Origin: Streptomyces endophytica
GTDB taxonomy: Bacteria; Actinomycetota; Actinomycetes; Streptomycetales; Streptomycetaceae
DNA length: 64,000 bases
Direction: 5' to 3'
Assembly: GCF_026153355.1 (NCBI RefSeq)
Contig: NZ_CP110636.1
Span: 5,208,001 to 5,272,000, forward strand
Positions 43,541 to 50,937 of this stretch are shown here, piece after piece. The translations under genes were made by a program, and so were the position numbers. The notes beneath the pieces were generated by a model. That model did no database searches and had not been told where the DNA came from. It saw only the letters and a list, made by a program, of their open reading frames with translations. How positions within the stretch are numbered: position 1 is the first letter of the stretch; each line of letters opens with the position of its first letter.

Positions 43541-44524
43541 TCAGGCGCCGGCCTGAGAAACTTCCGAAATTTCCGAGCAGATGAGTTCGGGCCAGCGGTC
43601 GGCCACCCAGGAGTCGTCGTAGATCGTCTCCAGGTAGCGTTCACCGAAGTCCGGTGAAAGGGCGACCACGACGCTTCCCTCGGGGATTTCCTTGGCCTTG
43701 TCCCGTACCGCGGACAGCACCGTGCCGCTGGATCCGCCGAGCAGCAGCCCACGTTCCTCGGCCAGCATCCTGCACATTTCCACGGCATCCGCTTCGGGCA
43801 CCATGACGACTTCGTCAATACGGCGCTCGTCGAGGATTTCGGGACGCCGGCTGGTGCCGAGCCCCGGGATGTGGCGCCGGCCGGGCGGGCCGCCGAAGGA
43901 CACCGACCCGACGGCGTCGACGGCGATGATCCGGGTGGCCGGGCTGTGCTGCCGGAAGTACTCCGCGCATCCCATCAGGGTCCCGGTCGTGCCGGCCCCG
44001 ATGAAGGCGTAGTCGACGTGGCCGATCTCGTCGAGGATGGAGCGCCCGGTGCGGTCGCGGTGTACCTGGGGGCCGGCCGGATTCGCGTACTGGTTCAGCC
44101 AGTACGTCTCGGGCTCGCACGCCAGGCGGTCGCGGATGTAGTTGATACGGGACTGCAGATAGCCGCCGTTGCCGTCGCGGATGTCGATGACGACGACCTC
44201 TGCGCCGAGCGCCTGCATCAGCCGCACGGACTGCGCGTTGGCATTGGGATCCGTCACACAGGTCAGGCGGTACCCCTTGGCCGCACAGACCATGGCGAGG
44301 GCCACGCCGAGATTCCCCGAGGTCGATTCGATGAGGCGGGTACGCGGAAATTCACGACCCGAGTCCTCGGCCTGGGCCACCAGGGCGATGGCCGTCTTCA
44401 GCTTGACCGAGCCTGCCGGATTGAGGCCCTCAAGTTTGAGGAAGACTGAACTTCCAGGTACGAGATGATCGGCCCGGATGAACAAGTCATCCAAGACCAG
44501 ATCATAAATTTCTTCTGCTATCAC
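43541..44524 (-). CDS. sbnA: SbnA-like ACEGA synthase (PLP beta-replacement enzyme)
   Basis: A 327-residue cysteine synthase-like PLP enzyme. SbnA joins O-phospho-L-serine and L-glutamate to N-(2-amino-2-carboxyethyl)-L-glutamate, which SbnB then cleaves to diaminopropionate. The PLP Lys is in NPAGSVKLKTA (near residue 41), the substrate-binding ESTSGNLGVALAM follows, then YWLNQYANPAGPQVH, IGAGTTGTLMGCAEYF, VDAVGSVSFGG, LPG-like IPGLGTSRRPEIL, and GGSSGTVLSAV. These are SbnA-type rather than CysK-type residues. The start is GTG 44524; the ribosome site is weak. It heads the five-gene minus-strand operon. An AT-rich 430-base upstream region with palindromes probably holds the promoter. Confidence 0.92.
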   Translation of the reverse strand: MIAEEIYDLVLDDLFIRADHLVPGSSVFLKLEGLNPAGSVKLKTAIALVAQAEDSGREFPRTRLIESTSGNLGVALAMVCAAKGYRLTCVTDPNANAQSVRLMQALGAEVVVIDIRDGNGGYLQSRINYIRDRLACEPETYWLNQYANPAGPQVHRDRTGRSILDEIGHVDYAFIGAGTTGTLMGCAEYFRQHSPATRIIAVDAVGSVSFGGPPGRRHIPGLGTSRRPEILDERRIDEVVMVPEADAVEMCRMLAEERGLLLGGSSGTVLSAVRDKAKEIPEGSVVVALSPDFGERYLETIYDDSWVADRWPELICSEISEVSQAGA

Positions 44525-44957
44525 GGAAATCCAACACTGTTGAGTGCGGGCACGCAGACGTGCGGCCCGGGCCGAAATTGCGAGAACCCATGGGCGTACT
44601 CACTGCGCCCGGTCAATACGCAGACATGCAGAAGATGGTTTCCCCCCGTTTGTCGCCTACTTGTCCCCCGAGTCCGCGACGCTCAAATGGTGCCACACGC
44701 CGACACGGTTCGTACAGGACATTTTTTCGACTAGGGACGTTTCACCCGGTTCCGGATCGTCCGGAATTTGACATTCCAAATATGCTTCAGAACTCAACAT
44801 TTTGAACGGAGTGGCAATATGCAGATCCGAGGCGTGTCGCACGCGTCCGACGACGTGCCCGCCGCCGCACTTCGCATACAACGGAAGTGGATTTCCAGTC
44901 TCCATTTGCCGGTCAATTGCCGGGCAGCCGGCACGCCGATGCGGCTACCATCTGCCG
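44525..44957. other. AT-richer divergent control region with two palindromes
   Basis: About 430 bases between sbnA (leftward) and a small hypothetical gene (rightward), with visibly lower G+C than the flanks. TTCCGGA-TCG-TCCGGAA (44750-44766) is a perfect dyad two bases from a consensus-like TTGACA (44768-44773). CAACA-C-TGTTG (44532-44542) lies just upstream of the sbnA start. A regulated promoter for the diaminopropionate operon is likely. A convincing -10 box was not fixed. Short open frames here (for example from 44820) are not credible genes. Confidence 0.55.
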
Positions 44958-45356
44958 ATGCCCCGCAGGGAAAAGACAGCGCGCCAACTCGTCGTCGACG
45001 GCGAGACCTTCCTGTGGTCGTTGCACCACACCCACGACGCGGTGGGCAACGGCCAGGACCACGGCTACTGCGAAATCCTCGTCATCCGCCGGTTCAAGGC
45101 GCGCGGCCGGCTGCGCATCGTGTTGCGGAGCGGCCCCGGCAGGCTCGTCCCCGACGGCTACCTCATGTTCTCCGGTGCGGTCGGCACCACCGACGGCCCC
45201 CTGCTGAACCTGCACGAGCCGGGGACCGTACGCGCCTTCCTCGACGAGGCCCTGACCAAGGGCTGGCGGCCCGACGATCCCCTGACCGAGGAGATGGACG
45301 GCTGGCGCCTGTTCGACACGGTGGCCGGCCGCCGCGGCGAGCAACGACCGGAATAG
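44958..45356 (+). CDS. Conserved hypothetical protein, 132 residues
   Basis: A soluble protein starting at ATG 44958. A basic N-terminus (MPRREKTARQLVVDGETFLWSLHHTHDA) leads to a beta-rich segment (GYCEILVIRRFKARGRLRIVLRSGPGRLVPDGYLMFSGAV) and a helical C-terminus (FLDEALTKGWRPDDPLTEEMDGWRLFD). Codon use fits a real gene. It resembles small Streptomyces proteins of unknown role in which a cystatin-like or integron-cassette-like fold has been suggested, but I do not recognise a named family. It converges on the GNAT gene, and the 3' end may overlap an alternative C-terminus of that gene. Confidence 0.7.
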   Translation: MPRREKTARQLVVDGETFLWSLHHTHDAVGNGQDHGYCEILVIRRFKARGRLRIVLRSGPGRLVPDGYLMFSGAVGTTDGPLLNLHEPGTVRAFLDEALTKGWRPDDPLTEEMDGWRLFDTVAGRRGEQRPE

Positions 45357-45382
45357 CCCGGCCGCCCGAGACGGCGCGGCAC

Positions 45383-46042
45383 TCAGGCCATGCCCACTGC
45401 GCCAGCATCATCGTGCGCAGGTCGTCCCGGATCGGCCGGCCGTCCGGACGCGCGCGGGAGAACTCCGCGAGCCCTCGCTCCATCCCAGCACAGGACGTGC
45501 AGGTGCCCGTCGAGCGGGAAGGCGGGCGGGGCGGCCGGAAGGACGCGGTCGAAGGAGAAGCGGGTCTTCTCCGCCACACGGCACGACGCCTGGTTGTCGA
45601 GCTGGTGGAGGAGTTCAAGACGCCGCAGCCCGTGGGCGCCGAAGGTGTGGAACGCCCAGTCGGCCAGGGCCTGGAGGGCGCGCGGTGCCACGCCTCGTCC
45701 GCGGGCGTGGGCCGCGGTCCAGTAGCCCACCTCCGCTGACGGCTTGCCGCGGGCGACGGCTTTGAGGGCCACGTGTCCCAGCAACTGACGGTGGGTGCCG
45801 AGGTGTTGTGCTTCCAGAACGGCGAAGGAGAATCGGTCGCCGCTCGTCCAGCCCTGCCGTTGGGACTCGACCCAGCGGAGGCCGTCGGCCTCGTCGCTCA
45901 GGGGAAGACTGGCCCAACGCCGCAGAGCGGGGTCCTGGCACGCCTCGACCAGAGCGGGTGCGTCCGCCGGGAGCCAGGGGCGGAGCAGGAGCGCGGGCCC
46001 CGTCGTCGTGGCGTCCACGGGCAGGGGGACCGGGGCCGTCAC
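45383..46042 (-). CDS. GNAT family N-acetyltransferase (C-terminus uncertain)
   Basis: A 219-residue acetyltransferase read from GTG 46042, which overlaps the MerR stop (GTGA). RimJ/RimL-type motifs are LLLRPWLPADAPALVEACQDPALRRWASLP, LLGHVALKAVARGKPSAEVGYWTAAHARGRGVAPRALQALADWAF (acetyl-CoA loop) and LRRLELLHQLDNQASCRVAEKTRFSFD. It would acetylate a protein N-terminus or a small amine. After HLHVLCW the annotated frame loses GC3 bias, while the adjacent frame (RGLAEFSRARPDGRPIRDDLRTMMLAQWAWPE) gains it. A one-base insertion near 45490 may therefore have altered the end. Operon linkage with the MerR regulator suggests MerR-controlled expression. Confidence 0.78.
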   Translation of the reverse strand: MTAPVPLPVDATTTGPALLLRPWLPADAPALVEACQDPALRRWASLPLSDEADGLRWVESQRQGWTSGDRFSFAVLEAQHLGTHRQLLGHVALKAVARGKPSAEVGYWTAAHARGRGVAPRALQALADWAFHTFGAHGLRRLELLHQLDNQASCRVAEKTRFSFDRVLPAAPPAFPLDGHLHVLCWDGARARGVLPRASGRPADPGRPAHDDAGAVGMA

Positions 46043-47124
46043 CGGGAGCACGTGCGTACCCGCAGCGCCCGGACGGACCAGTCGAGCACCGGTGCCAGGG
46101 CCTCCGGGGCCGGCCAGCCGTTGATCGCCGCGAGCAGTGGGAAGTAGTGGTCCCTGCGGGGGTCGTTCATGGATTCCAGGCGGCGCAGCAGCTGACGCTG
46201 GACGTCGAGGGTGCCTTGCGGGGTGTCAAGGCGGCCCAGCACGGTCGCGTAGTGCGCCGTGAGGGCGGCGACGGTCGGATCGGCCGGCGGCCCGGCCGGG
46301 TCGATGCCCGCGGCGAGAGCCGGACCGACGTGCGCGCGGACGGTCGCGGCCAGGTCGGGGCGCGGGCCCACGGCGGCACCGGGCTGTTCGGCGGCGTACT
46401 CCTCGACCATCCGGCGCACCGCGGCCCGGAAGTCGCGGTCCAGGGTCAGTTCGGCGAGTTCCACCCAGGCCCGGACCTGCTCGGCGTCGGGGTCGTCGGG
46501 CAGCTCGGGGGTCATCGAGCGCACGATCGCCGTGAATTCCGGGCATGCGGGGTCAACGTCAGGACCGCGCAAGGGAGGGGCGGCGCCGGTGTCGCCGAAG
46601 AGGGCGTGGAGGAAGTCCTCGATCAGACCGCGGCGTTCCTCTTCGGTGAGCTGGGACAGCTTGTGCAGGGAATCGGTCTCCTCAGGTGTGCATCCGCGCT
46701 CGGCCACCGCCGTCAGCACCGCGTGCCGCAGTCGCAGTACGCGGATCTGTACCGCCAGGGCGTCGGCGTGCGCCGCGGCGACCTCCGGGAGGGAGGCTTC
46801 GCGCTCCACGACCTTGCGGACGGTGGCGAGGTCCAGCCCCAGGTCGCGCAGGGTCCGTACGAGTTCCAGGCGGGCGACCGCGGTGGCGTCGTAGCGGCGG
46901 TAGCCGGCCGGGCTGCGGTCGGTCGGCGCCACGATGCCGCGGTCGGAGTAGAAGCGGATGGTCTTGACCGTGAGACCGGTGCGCCTGGCCAGTTCGCCGA
47001 TGGAGTACAGGCCGTCGCCGACGCCGACGGAGCTGCCGGAATCGCCGCAGTCGTGGGAATCGTTGGAGACGTGGTAATCCTTCAAGTCGCGGGAATCGTT
47101 GGAGCGGAGGGTGTCGGCGTGCAT
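46039..47124 (-). CDS. MerR family transcriptional regulator with long C-terminal domain
   Basis: A 361-residue regulator from ATG 47124. The winged helix-turn-helix (YSIGELARRTGLTVKTIRFYSDRGIVAPTDRSPAGYRRYDATAVARLELVRTLRDLGLDLATVRKVVE) begins about residue 40, after an unusual Asp/Ser-rich N-terminal stretch. The roughly 200-residue C-terminal helical domain resembles effector-binding regions of large actinobacterial MerR proteins (LTEEERRGLIEDFLHALF, VRAWVELAELTLDRDFRAAVRRMVEEY). The GNAT gene is coupled by a four-base overlap. A MerR-type dyad with 19-bp spacing lies immediately upstream, consistent with autoactivation. The inducer is unknown. Confidence 0.9.
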   Translation of the reverse strand: MHADTLRSNDSRDLKDYHVSNDSHDCGDSGSSVGVGDGLYSIGELARRTGLTVKTIRFYSDRGIVAPTDRSPAGYRRYDATAVARLELVRTLRDLGLDLATVRKVVEREASLPEVAAAHADALAVQIRVLRLRHAVLTAVAERGCTPEETDSLHKLSQLTEEERRGLIEDFLHALFGDTGAAPPLRGPDVDPACPEFTAIVRSMTPELPDDPDAEQVRAWVELAELTLDRDFRAAVRRMVEEYAAEQPGAAVGPRPDLAATVRAHVGPALAAGIDPAGPPADPTVAALTAHYATVLGRLDTPQGTLDVQRQLLRRLESMNDPRRDHYFPLLAAINGWPAPEALAPVLDWSVRALRVRTCSR

Positions 47125-47130
47125 GTCGCT

Positions 47131-47161
47131 ACCTTTGCGTCTCCCCTTACTGGAGACTCAA
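47131..47161 (-). promoter_or_regulatory. MerR-type promoter/operator
   Basis: On the minus strand TTGAGT (47161-47156) is followed after 19 bp by AAAGGT. The spacer holds the dyad GTCTCC-N7-GGAGAC (47139-47157). Long-spacer promoters with a dyad are the hallmark of MerR targets. The predicted start would coincide with the merR ATG, suggesting a leaderless message. The -10 box is poor. Confidence 0.5.
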
Positions 47162-47234
47162 GTCCACCAGGTGCCACGGCCTGACGCGCGTCCGGTACGT
47201 ACCGCGCCGGTCCCCCGACCCTCGCCACGTCCCG

Positions 47235-48392
47235 TCAGGGCAGTCGCGGCGGCGTCCAGTCGGCATGGCGCAGGATGGTGCGGACCGTGGCGCGGGACGG
47301 GGCGAGCCGGAGGGCCGTGTTGCGCAGGGCGAGGGCCACGGGGTGGGTCAGTTGCTGTCCCATCCGGCCGGCCTGGCGGGCGGCGCGGGCGACGGACTGG
47401 CTGCGGGGGCGACGTTCCGCGTCGTAGCGGGTCAGCGCCGCCTCAACGCCGGGCTCGGTGGCCAGGGCGGCGGCGAGTGTGGCCGCGTCCTCCAGTGCCT
47501 GGCAGGCGCCCTGGCCGAGGTTCGGGGTCATGGCGTGCGCCGCGTCGCCGAGCAGGGCGGTCCGGCCCACGGCGTAGGTGGGCAGCGGGGTGGCCAGTTC
47601 GTTGATGTCGTGGTGCAGGACGGCCTCGGGACGGGTGGCGTCCAGCAGGGCCGGGATGGGGTCGTGCCAGTCGCCGAAGCGGCGGCGCATCTCGGCGAGC
47701 GGGTCGGGGAAGCGCACACCGGCGGGCGAGTTGAGGACGGCGTGCCATTCGGCGCGGCCGTCCGTGAAGGCGATGTGGCCGAACTCGGCGCCCGGACCCC
47801 AGGTCAGTTCGAAGTCGGTGCGCAGCTCGACCGGGTGCTCGGTGAGGGCGCGCAGTACGGTCGAACCGCTGTAGGCGGGCCCGGGGTGGCCGGGCAAGAA
47901 CTGGCCGCGCAGCCGGCTGTTGATGCCGTCGGCGGCCACCACCAGATCCGCGTCGAGAACGGTCTCCCCCACGGGTATCCGCACCCGGGCCGGATCGGAG
48001 CGGTCCACGGAGGTCACCTCGGCGCCGATGAGGAGTGACCCGGCCGGCAGGGCGTCGCGGAGCACCCGGTGGAGGGTCGCGCGCGGGATGCCCACGATCG
48101 GGGTGCCCAGTTCGCGCTCCAGCGCGACGCCGTCCATACGGGCCAGCCGGCGTCCGTCCGGCGTGCGGGTGCCGCCGACGTACTGCGGCCGTGCCGCTGC
48201 GCGTACCGCCGCGCCGACGCCGAGGGCGTCCAGGGCGCGGATGCCGTTGGCGTGCAGGGAGATGCCCGCGCCGGCGTCGTCGAGGACGGGGGCGCGTTCG
48301 ACGACGGTCACGTCCCAGCCGATCCGGCGCAGGCCGAGCGCCGCGGCCAGCCCGCCGATGCCTCCCCCGACCACCACCGCGCTGCTGCTCAC
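47235..48392 (-). CDS. FAD-dependent monooxygenase (PHBH class A type)
   Basis: A 385-residue flavoprotein from GTG 48392 (GAGAGGGGA upstream). FAD-binding GxGxxG is in VVVGGGIGGLAAALGLRRIGWDVTVVERA. The NAD(P)H/FAD DG motif is LVVAADGINSRLR, and the GD motif is ALLGDAAHAMTPNLGQGACQALEDA. Together they define class A aromatic hydroxylases and related tailoring oxygenases. The length is normal for the single-component group. It is divergent from a TetR regulator, and two copies of a TCTACA/TGTAGA palindrome lie between them, so TetR repression relieved by a small molecule is likely. The substrate is not predictable; drug inactivation or metabolite tailoring would both fit. Confidence 0.9.
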   Translation of the reverse strand: MSSSAVVVGGGIGGLAAALGLRRIGWDVTVVERAPVLDDAGAGISLHANGIRALDALGVGAAVRAAARPQYVGGTRTPDGRRLARMDGVALERELGTPIVGIPRATLHRVLRDALPAGSLLIGAEVTSVDRSDPARVRIPVGETVLDADLVVAADGINSRLRGQFLPGHPGPAYSGSTVLRALTEHPVELRTDFELTWGPGAEFGHIAFTDGRAEWHAVLNSPAGVRFPDPLAEMRRRFGDWHDPIPALLDATRPEAVLHHDINELATPLPTYAVGRTALLGDAAHAMTPNLGQGACQALEDAATLAAALATEPGVEAALTRYDAERRPRSQSVARAARQAGRMGQQLTHPVALALRNTALRLAPSRATVRTILRHADWTPPRLP

Positions 48393-48430
48393 AACGGTCC
48401 CCTCTCTTCCCGCACAGGCCCTTCCCTGGC

Positions 48431-48477
48431 CTTCTACAGATGTAGAAGATCGTAGCCCCTGCCTCTACAGGTGTAGA
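48431..48477. promoter_or_regulatory. Tandem TetR operators
   Basis: Two matching palindromes, CTTCTACA-GA-TGTAGAAG (48431-48448) and TCTACA-GG-TGTAGA (48464-48477), lie in the 93-base gap between the monooxygenase and tetR. Their centres are about 31 bp (three helical turns) apart. The second ends 8 bases before the tetR GTG. Confidence 0.8.
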
Positions 48478-48485
48478 AAGGAGGG

Positions 48486-49043
48486 GTGACCACAGATCGA
48501 CGTACGGTCCTCGCCGACGCCGCCATCGACGTACTCGCCGATGACGGGCTGCGGGGACTGACCCACCGGGCCGTGGACCGCGCGGCGGACCTGCCGGCGG
48601 GCACCACTTCCGCGTACTTCCGCACCCGGCAGGCGCTGCTCACCGCGCTGGTCCGGCGGCTCGTCGCACGCGACCAGGCGGAGCTGGAGAGGGCGGGGGA
48701 AGAGCTGCCTATGCCGCGCGACGCCGACGAACTGGCCGCTCAGATCGGTGCGTTCGTGGAGCGGCGGCTCACGGGAGAAGGGCGGCAGCGGTCCCTCGCG
48801 CGCTATGCGTGCGCGCTGGAGAGCGCGCGCCATCCCGAGCTGCGGGAGATCCTGGTACCGCGGGAGAACGCCGGCCGGGACACCGTGCGCGACTTCCTGG
48901 CCGCGCAGGGTGTGGCCGATGCCGAGGGCCGCACGCTCACCCTGCTGGCCTGCGTGGACGGGCTGGTCTTCGACCGACTGCTGGGCGGCGGGGGCGTACT
49001 GGAGGAGGAGATCCGGGGGCTGATCGGGACCGCGTTGCGGTAG
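48486..49043 (+). CDS. TetR family transcriptional regulator
   Basis: A 185-residue regulator from GTG 48486. The N-terminal helix-turn-helix is LADAAIDVLADDGLRGLTHRAVDRAADLPAGTTSAYFRTRQALLTALVRRL, a standard TetR pattern with the YFxT/R recognition segment. The C-terminal helical ligand domain ends LACVDGLVFDRLLGGGGVLEEEIRGLIGTALR. It is divergent from the FAD monooxygenase, and two TCTACA/TGTAGA palindromes fill the space between, one close to its own start. Autorepression and repression of the oxygenase are therefore probable. The inducer is unknown. Confidence 0.92.
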   Translation: MTTDRRTVLADAAIDVLADDGLRGLTHRAVDRAADLPAGTTSAYFRTRQALLTALVRRLVARDQAELERAGEELPMPRDADELAAQIGAFVERRLTGEGRQRSLARYACALESARHPELREILVPRENAGRDTVRDFLAAQGVADAEGRTLTLLACVDGLVFDRLLGGGGVLEEEIRGLIGTALR

Positions 49044-49100
49044 CCCGGAGAGGCGGGTGGTCGCGGGGAGGCACGCTGCGCGGCCGCCCCGCACGGCCGC

Positions 49101-49235
49101 TCAGGGGCTCACGGGCTCCCAGCCGAAGAAGACCGATCCGAAGAAGCTGAACAGCCACAGCACGGCGAGTGCGGTGACCACCCCGAGCGCGGCGATTCCG
49201 ATCACAACTGCTTTTGCCCCTGCACTATTTGCCAT
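49101..49235 (-). CDS. 44-residue single-span membrane protein
   Basis: A short gene from ATG 49235 with GGAGGAGGAG upstream, ending at TGA 49101. The peptide has a brief polar N-terminus (MANSAGAKA), one hydrophobic helix (VVIGIAALGVVTALAVLWLF) and a tail FSFFGSVFFGWEPVSP. The strong ribosome site, good codon use and membrane-helix composition support a real small protein. The aromatic FFGSVFFGW tail looks membrane-interfacial. I do not know the family. It is divergent from a 50-residue acidic protein gene. Confidence 0.6.
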   Translation of the reverse strand: MANSAGAKAVVIGIAALGVVTALAVLWLFSFFGSVFFGWEPVSP

Positions 49236-49396
49236 GGCCCGATTCTCCTCCTCCCCGTGTCCGCGTGGGCGGCGGGGGGCCGGTCGCGAGGGCCGCCGGC
49301 CAGCACGGGCCGTCGGTCACCGGAAGCGTTACGCTCGTGATGCAGGCAGGCGTTCCGACCGCAATGGCGGCCACGAGCCAGTACGCGGAGGCGGCC

Positions 49397-49549
49397 ATGA
49401 GCCAGTACGACGAATACACGACTCCGTCGCAGGCCGAGGGCGAACGGCTGGAGGAGGACATGGATCCGGGCCAGCCGCAGCACCCCGAGACGATGCGGAC
49501 CCAGCCTTCCCAGGCGGAGGGCGAGCGCCGGGCGGAAGACGACGAGTGA
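49397..49549 (+). CDS. 50-residue acidic protein with repeated PSQAEGER motif
   Basis: A small gene from ATG 49397 (GGAGGCGGCC just upstream). The product MSQYDEYTTPSQAEGERLEED has the motif PSQAEGER twice (near residues 10 and 37), each followed by an acidic patch, and is predicted to be disordered and strongly acidic. In-frame upstream starts (49214 or the ATG at 49340) are possible but have poorer ribosome sites. No family recognised. It converges on the small MerR-type gene, only five bases away. Confidence 0.55.
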   Translation: MSQYDEYTTPSQAEGERLEEDMDPGQPQHPETMRTQPSQAEGERRAEDDE

Positions 49550-49554
49550 GGAGT

Positions 49555-49929
49555 TCAAGGGCCGGGCGGGGCGGCCCCGCGCCGCCCCTCCGCGCCCGCG
49601 ATCGTCTCCCGTAGCACCTCGCGGGCCGCCGCGAGCTCGGCGGACCGCCGGTCGAGGGTGCGCAGCTGGTCCCGGAGCGCGTCGAGCACGCCGGGGCAGG
49701 GCCGTACCGCGGCCGTATCGGTGGTGCAGGGCAGCACCTGGCGGATGACCCGGGTGGGCAGCCCGGCCGCGAGGAGGGCCCGGATGCGCCGTACGGCGGC
49801 GGTGTCGGCATCCGCGTAGGTCCGATAGCCGTTGGCCAGCCGCTCGGGCCGCAGCAGCCCCGCCCGCTCGTAGTAGCGCAGCAGCCGCTCGCTGGTCCCG
49901 GTCCGCTCGGCCAGCTCCCCGATCAGCAC
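49555..49929 (-). CDS. Small MerR family transcriptional regulator
   Basis: A 124-residue regulator from GTG 49929. The winged helix-turn-helix is IGELAERTGTSERLLRYYERAGLLRPERLANGYRTYADADTAAVRRIRALLAAGLPTRVIRQVLPC, followed by a dimerisation helix. Two Cys (LPCTTDTAAVRPCPGVL) lie at the end of the DNA-binding part. This is near where metal- or redox-sensing MerR proteins keep ligands, although the spacing differs from CueR or SoxR. It is divergent from the amidohydrolase gene, and a TTGACC box with a long spacer lies between them, suggesting that it activates that gene. Confidence 0.9.
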   Translation of the reverse strand: MLIGELAERTGTSERLLRYYERAGLLRPERLANGYRTYADADTAAVRRIRALLAAGLPTRVIRQVLPCTTDTAAVRPCPGVLDALRDQLRTLDRRSAELAAAREVLRETIAGAEGRRGAAPPGP

Positions 49930-49945
49930 GGCCTCCCCCTCTCGC

Positions 49946-49976
49946 TTGACCTTCCCACGGTGTCAGGGATCAACAC
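49946..49976 (+). promoter_or_regulatory. Probable MerR-activated promoter for the amidohydrolase gene
   Basis: TTGACC at 49946-49951 is followed by CTTCCCACGGTGTCAGGG-like dyad sequence and a weak -10 about 19 bp later, between the divergent MerR and hydrolase genes. The resemblance to MerR-type spacer promoters is by eye. Confidence 0.4.
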
Positions 49977-50027
49977 TGCTCCCGCCGCCCGCATTCCGCC
50001 GGTGGCCCGCACCTCAGGAAGGCCCAC

Positions 50028-50834
50028 ATGATCATCGATGCCCACAGCCACGTCCACGACCCGCTGGACCTCCACCTGGCCGCGCTGGACGACGCGGGCG
50101 TGGACCGCACGGTCCTCTTCCCCACGCGTCCGCACCCGGAGCAAGCGACGGACCTGGCCTCCCTCCGCCGCGAGATGGGCGTGCTGGAACGGGCGCTGAG
50201 TGGTGGTTCCGACGGCCGTACGGGCCCCGCCGGTGACGACGGGTACGCCGCCGCGTGGCGGGAGTTGGACGAAGCGCTGGCCGCCCACCCGACCCGGTTC
50301 CTGGGCTTCGGCTCGGTACCGCTGGGCCTGGACGGGGCGGGGACGGCGGCGTGGGTGGCGCGGGAAGTGGCCGGCCGCGGACTGCACGGCATCGGGGAGC
50401 TCACCCCGCCCCCGGACGGGGCGGCCCTGGTCGAGCCGGTGCTCCGGGCCGCCCACGACCACGGCGGGCTTCCCGTGGTCGTCCACGGCTACGCCCCCAC
50501 GACGGCGGCGGACGTGCGCACCCTGGCGGAACTGGCGGCCCGCTACCCGAAGGTGCCGTTGGTGATCAGCCAACTGGCCGGGGCGCACTGGATGGCAGCG
50601 GTCGAACTGGCCCAGGCCACGCCCAACCTCTATCTGGAACTGTCCACGGCGAACATCGTCTTCGCCGTCCGGCTGGCCATCCAGGAACTCCCCACCCGCA
50701 CCCTCTTCGGCTCCGACGCCCCGTATGGCGACCCGGTCCTGTCCCGCGCCACCGTGGAGCGGGTCACGCCGCCCGGCGAGGTCCGGGAGCGGGTGCTGGG
50801 CGGGAACCTGGCGGAGTTGCTGGGCCTGGGATGA
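50028..50834 (+). CDS. Amidohydrolase family (TIM-barrel metal-dependent hydrolase)
   Basis: A 268-residue amidohydrolase-2-type protein from ATG 50028 (AGGAAGG upstream). The metal motif is MIIDAHSHVHDP at the N-terminus (HxH). Later ligands and barrel strands are GIGELTPPPDG, LPVVVHGYAP (His), PLVISQLAGAHWMAAVELA (a His/Asn-like position) and FGSDAPYGDP (catalytic Asp). This family hydrolyses or decarboxylates small organic substrates (ACMSD or hydrolase types). The substrate is unknown. It is divergent from a MerR regulator, so expression may respond to a small molecule. Confidence 0.88.
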   Translation: MIIDAHSHVHDPLDLHLAALDDAGVDRTVLFPTRPHPEQATDLASLRREMGVLERALSGGSDGRTGPAGDDGYAAAWRELDEALAAHPTRFLGFGSVPLGLDGAGTAAWVAREVAGRGLHGIGELTPPPDGAALVEPVLRAAHDHGGLPVVVHGYAPTTAADVRTLAELAARYPKVPLVISQLAGAHWMAAVELAQATPNLYLELSTANIVFAVRLAIQELPTRTLFGSDAPYGDPVLSRATVERVTPPGEVRERVLGGNLAELLGLG

Positions 50835-50937
50835 CGCACTCCGCGGACAGGTCGGCTACGCTCTGCGGCGACATCGCGTGTCGGTCACCGGCTGGGTGAG
50901 GCATGGAGGTGTCGGGAGATGCCTTCGGAGGCATTCC

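Noticed and set aside
44820-44957. Small plus-strand gene starting at ATG 44820
   Set aside because: The frame becomes Arg-rich and overlaps the better-supported gene starting at 44958 in another frame.
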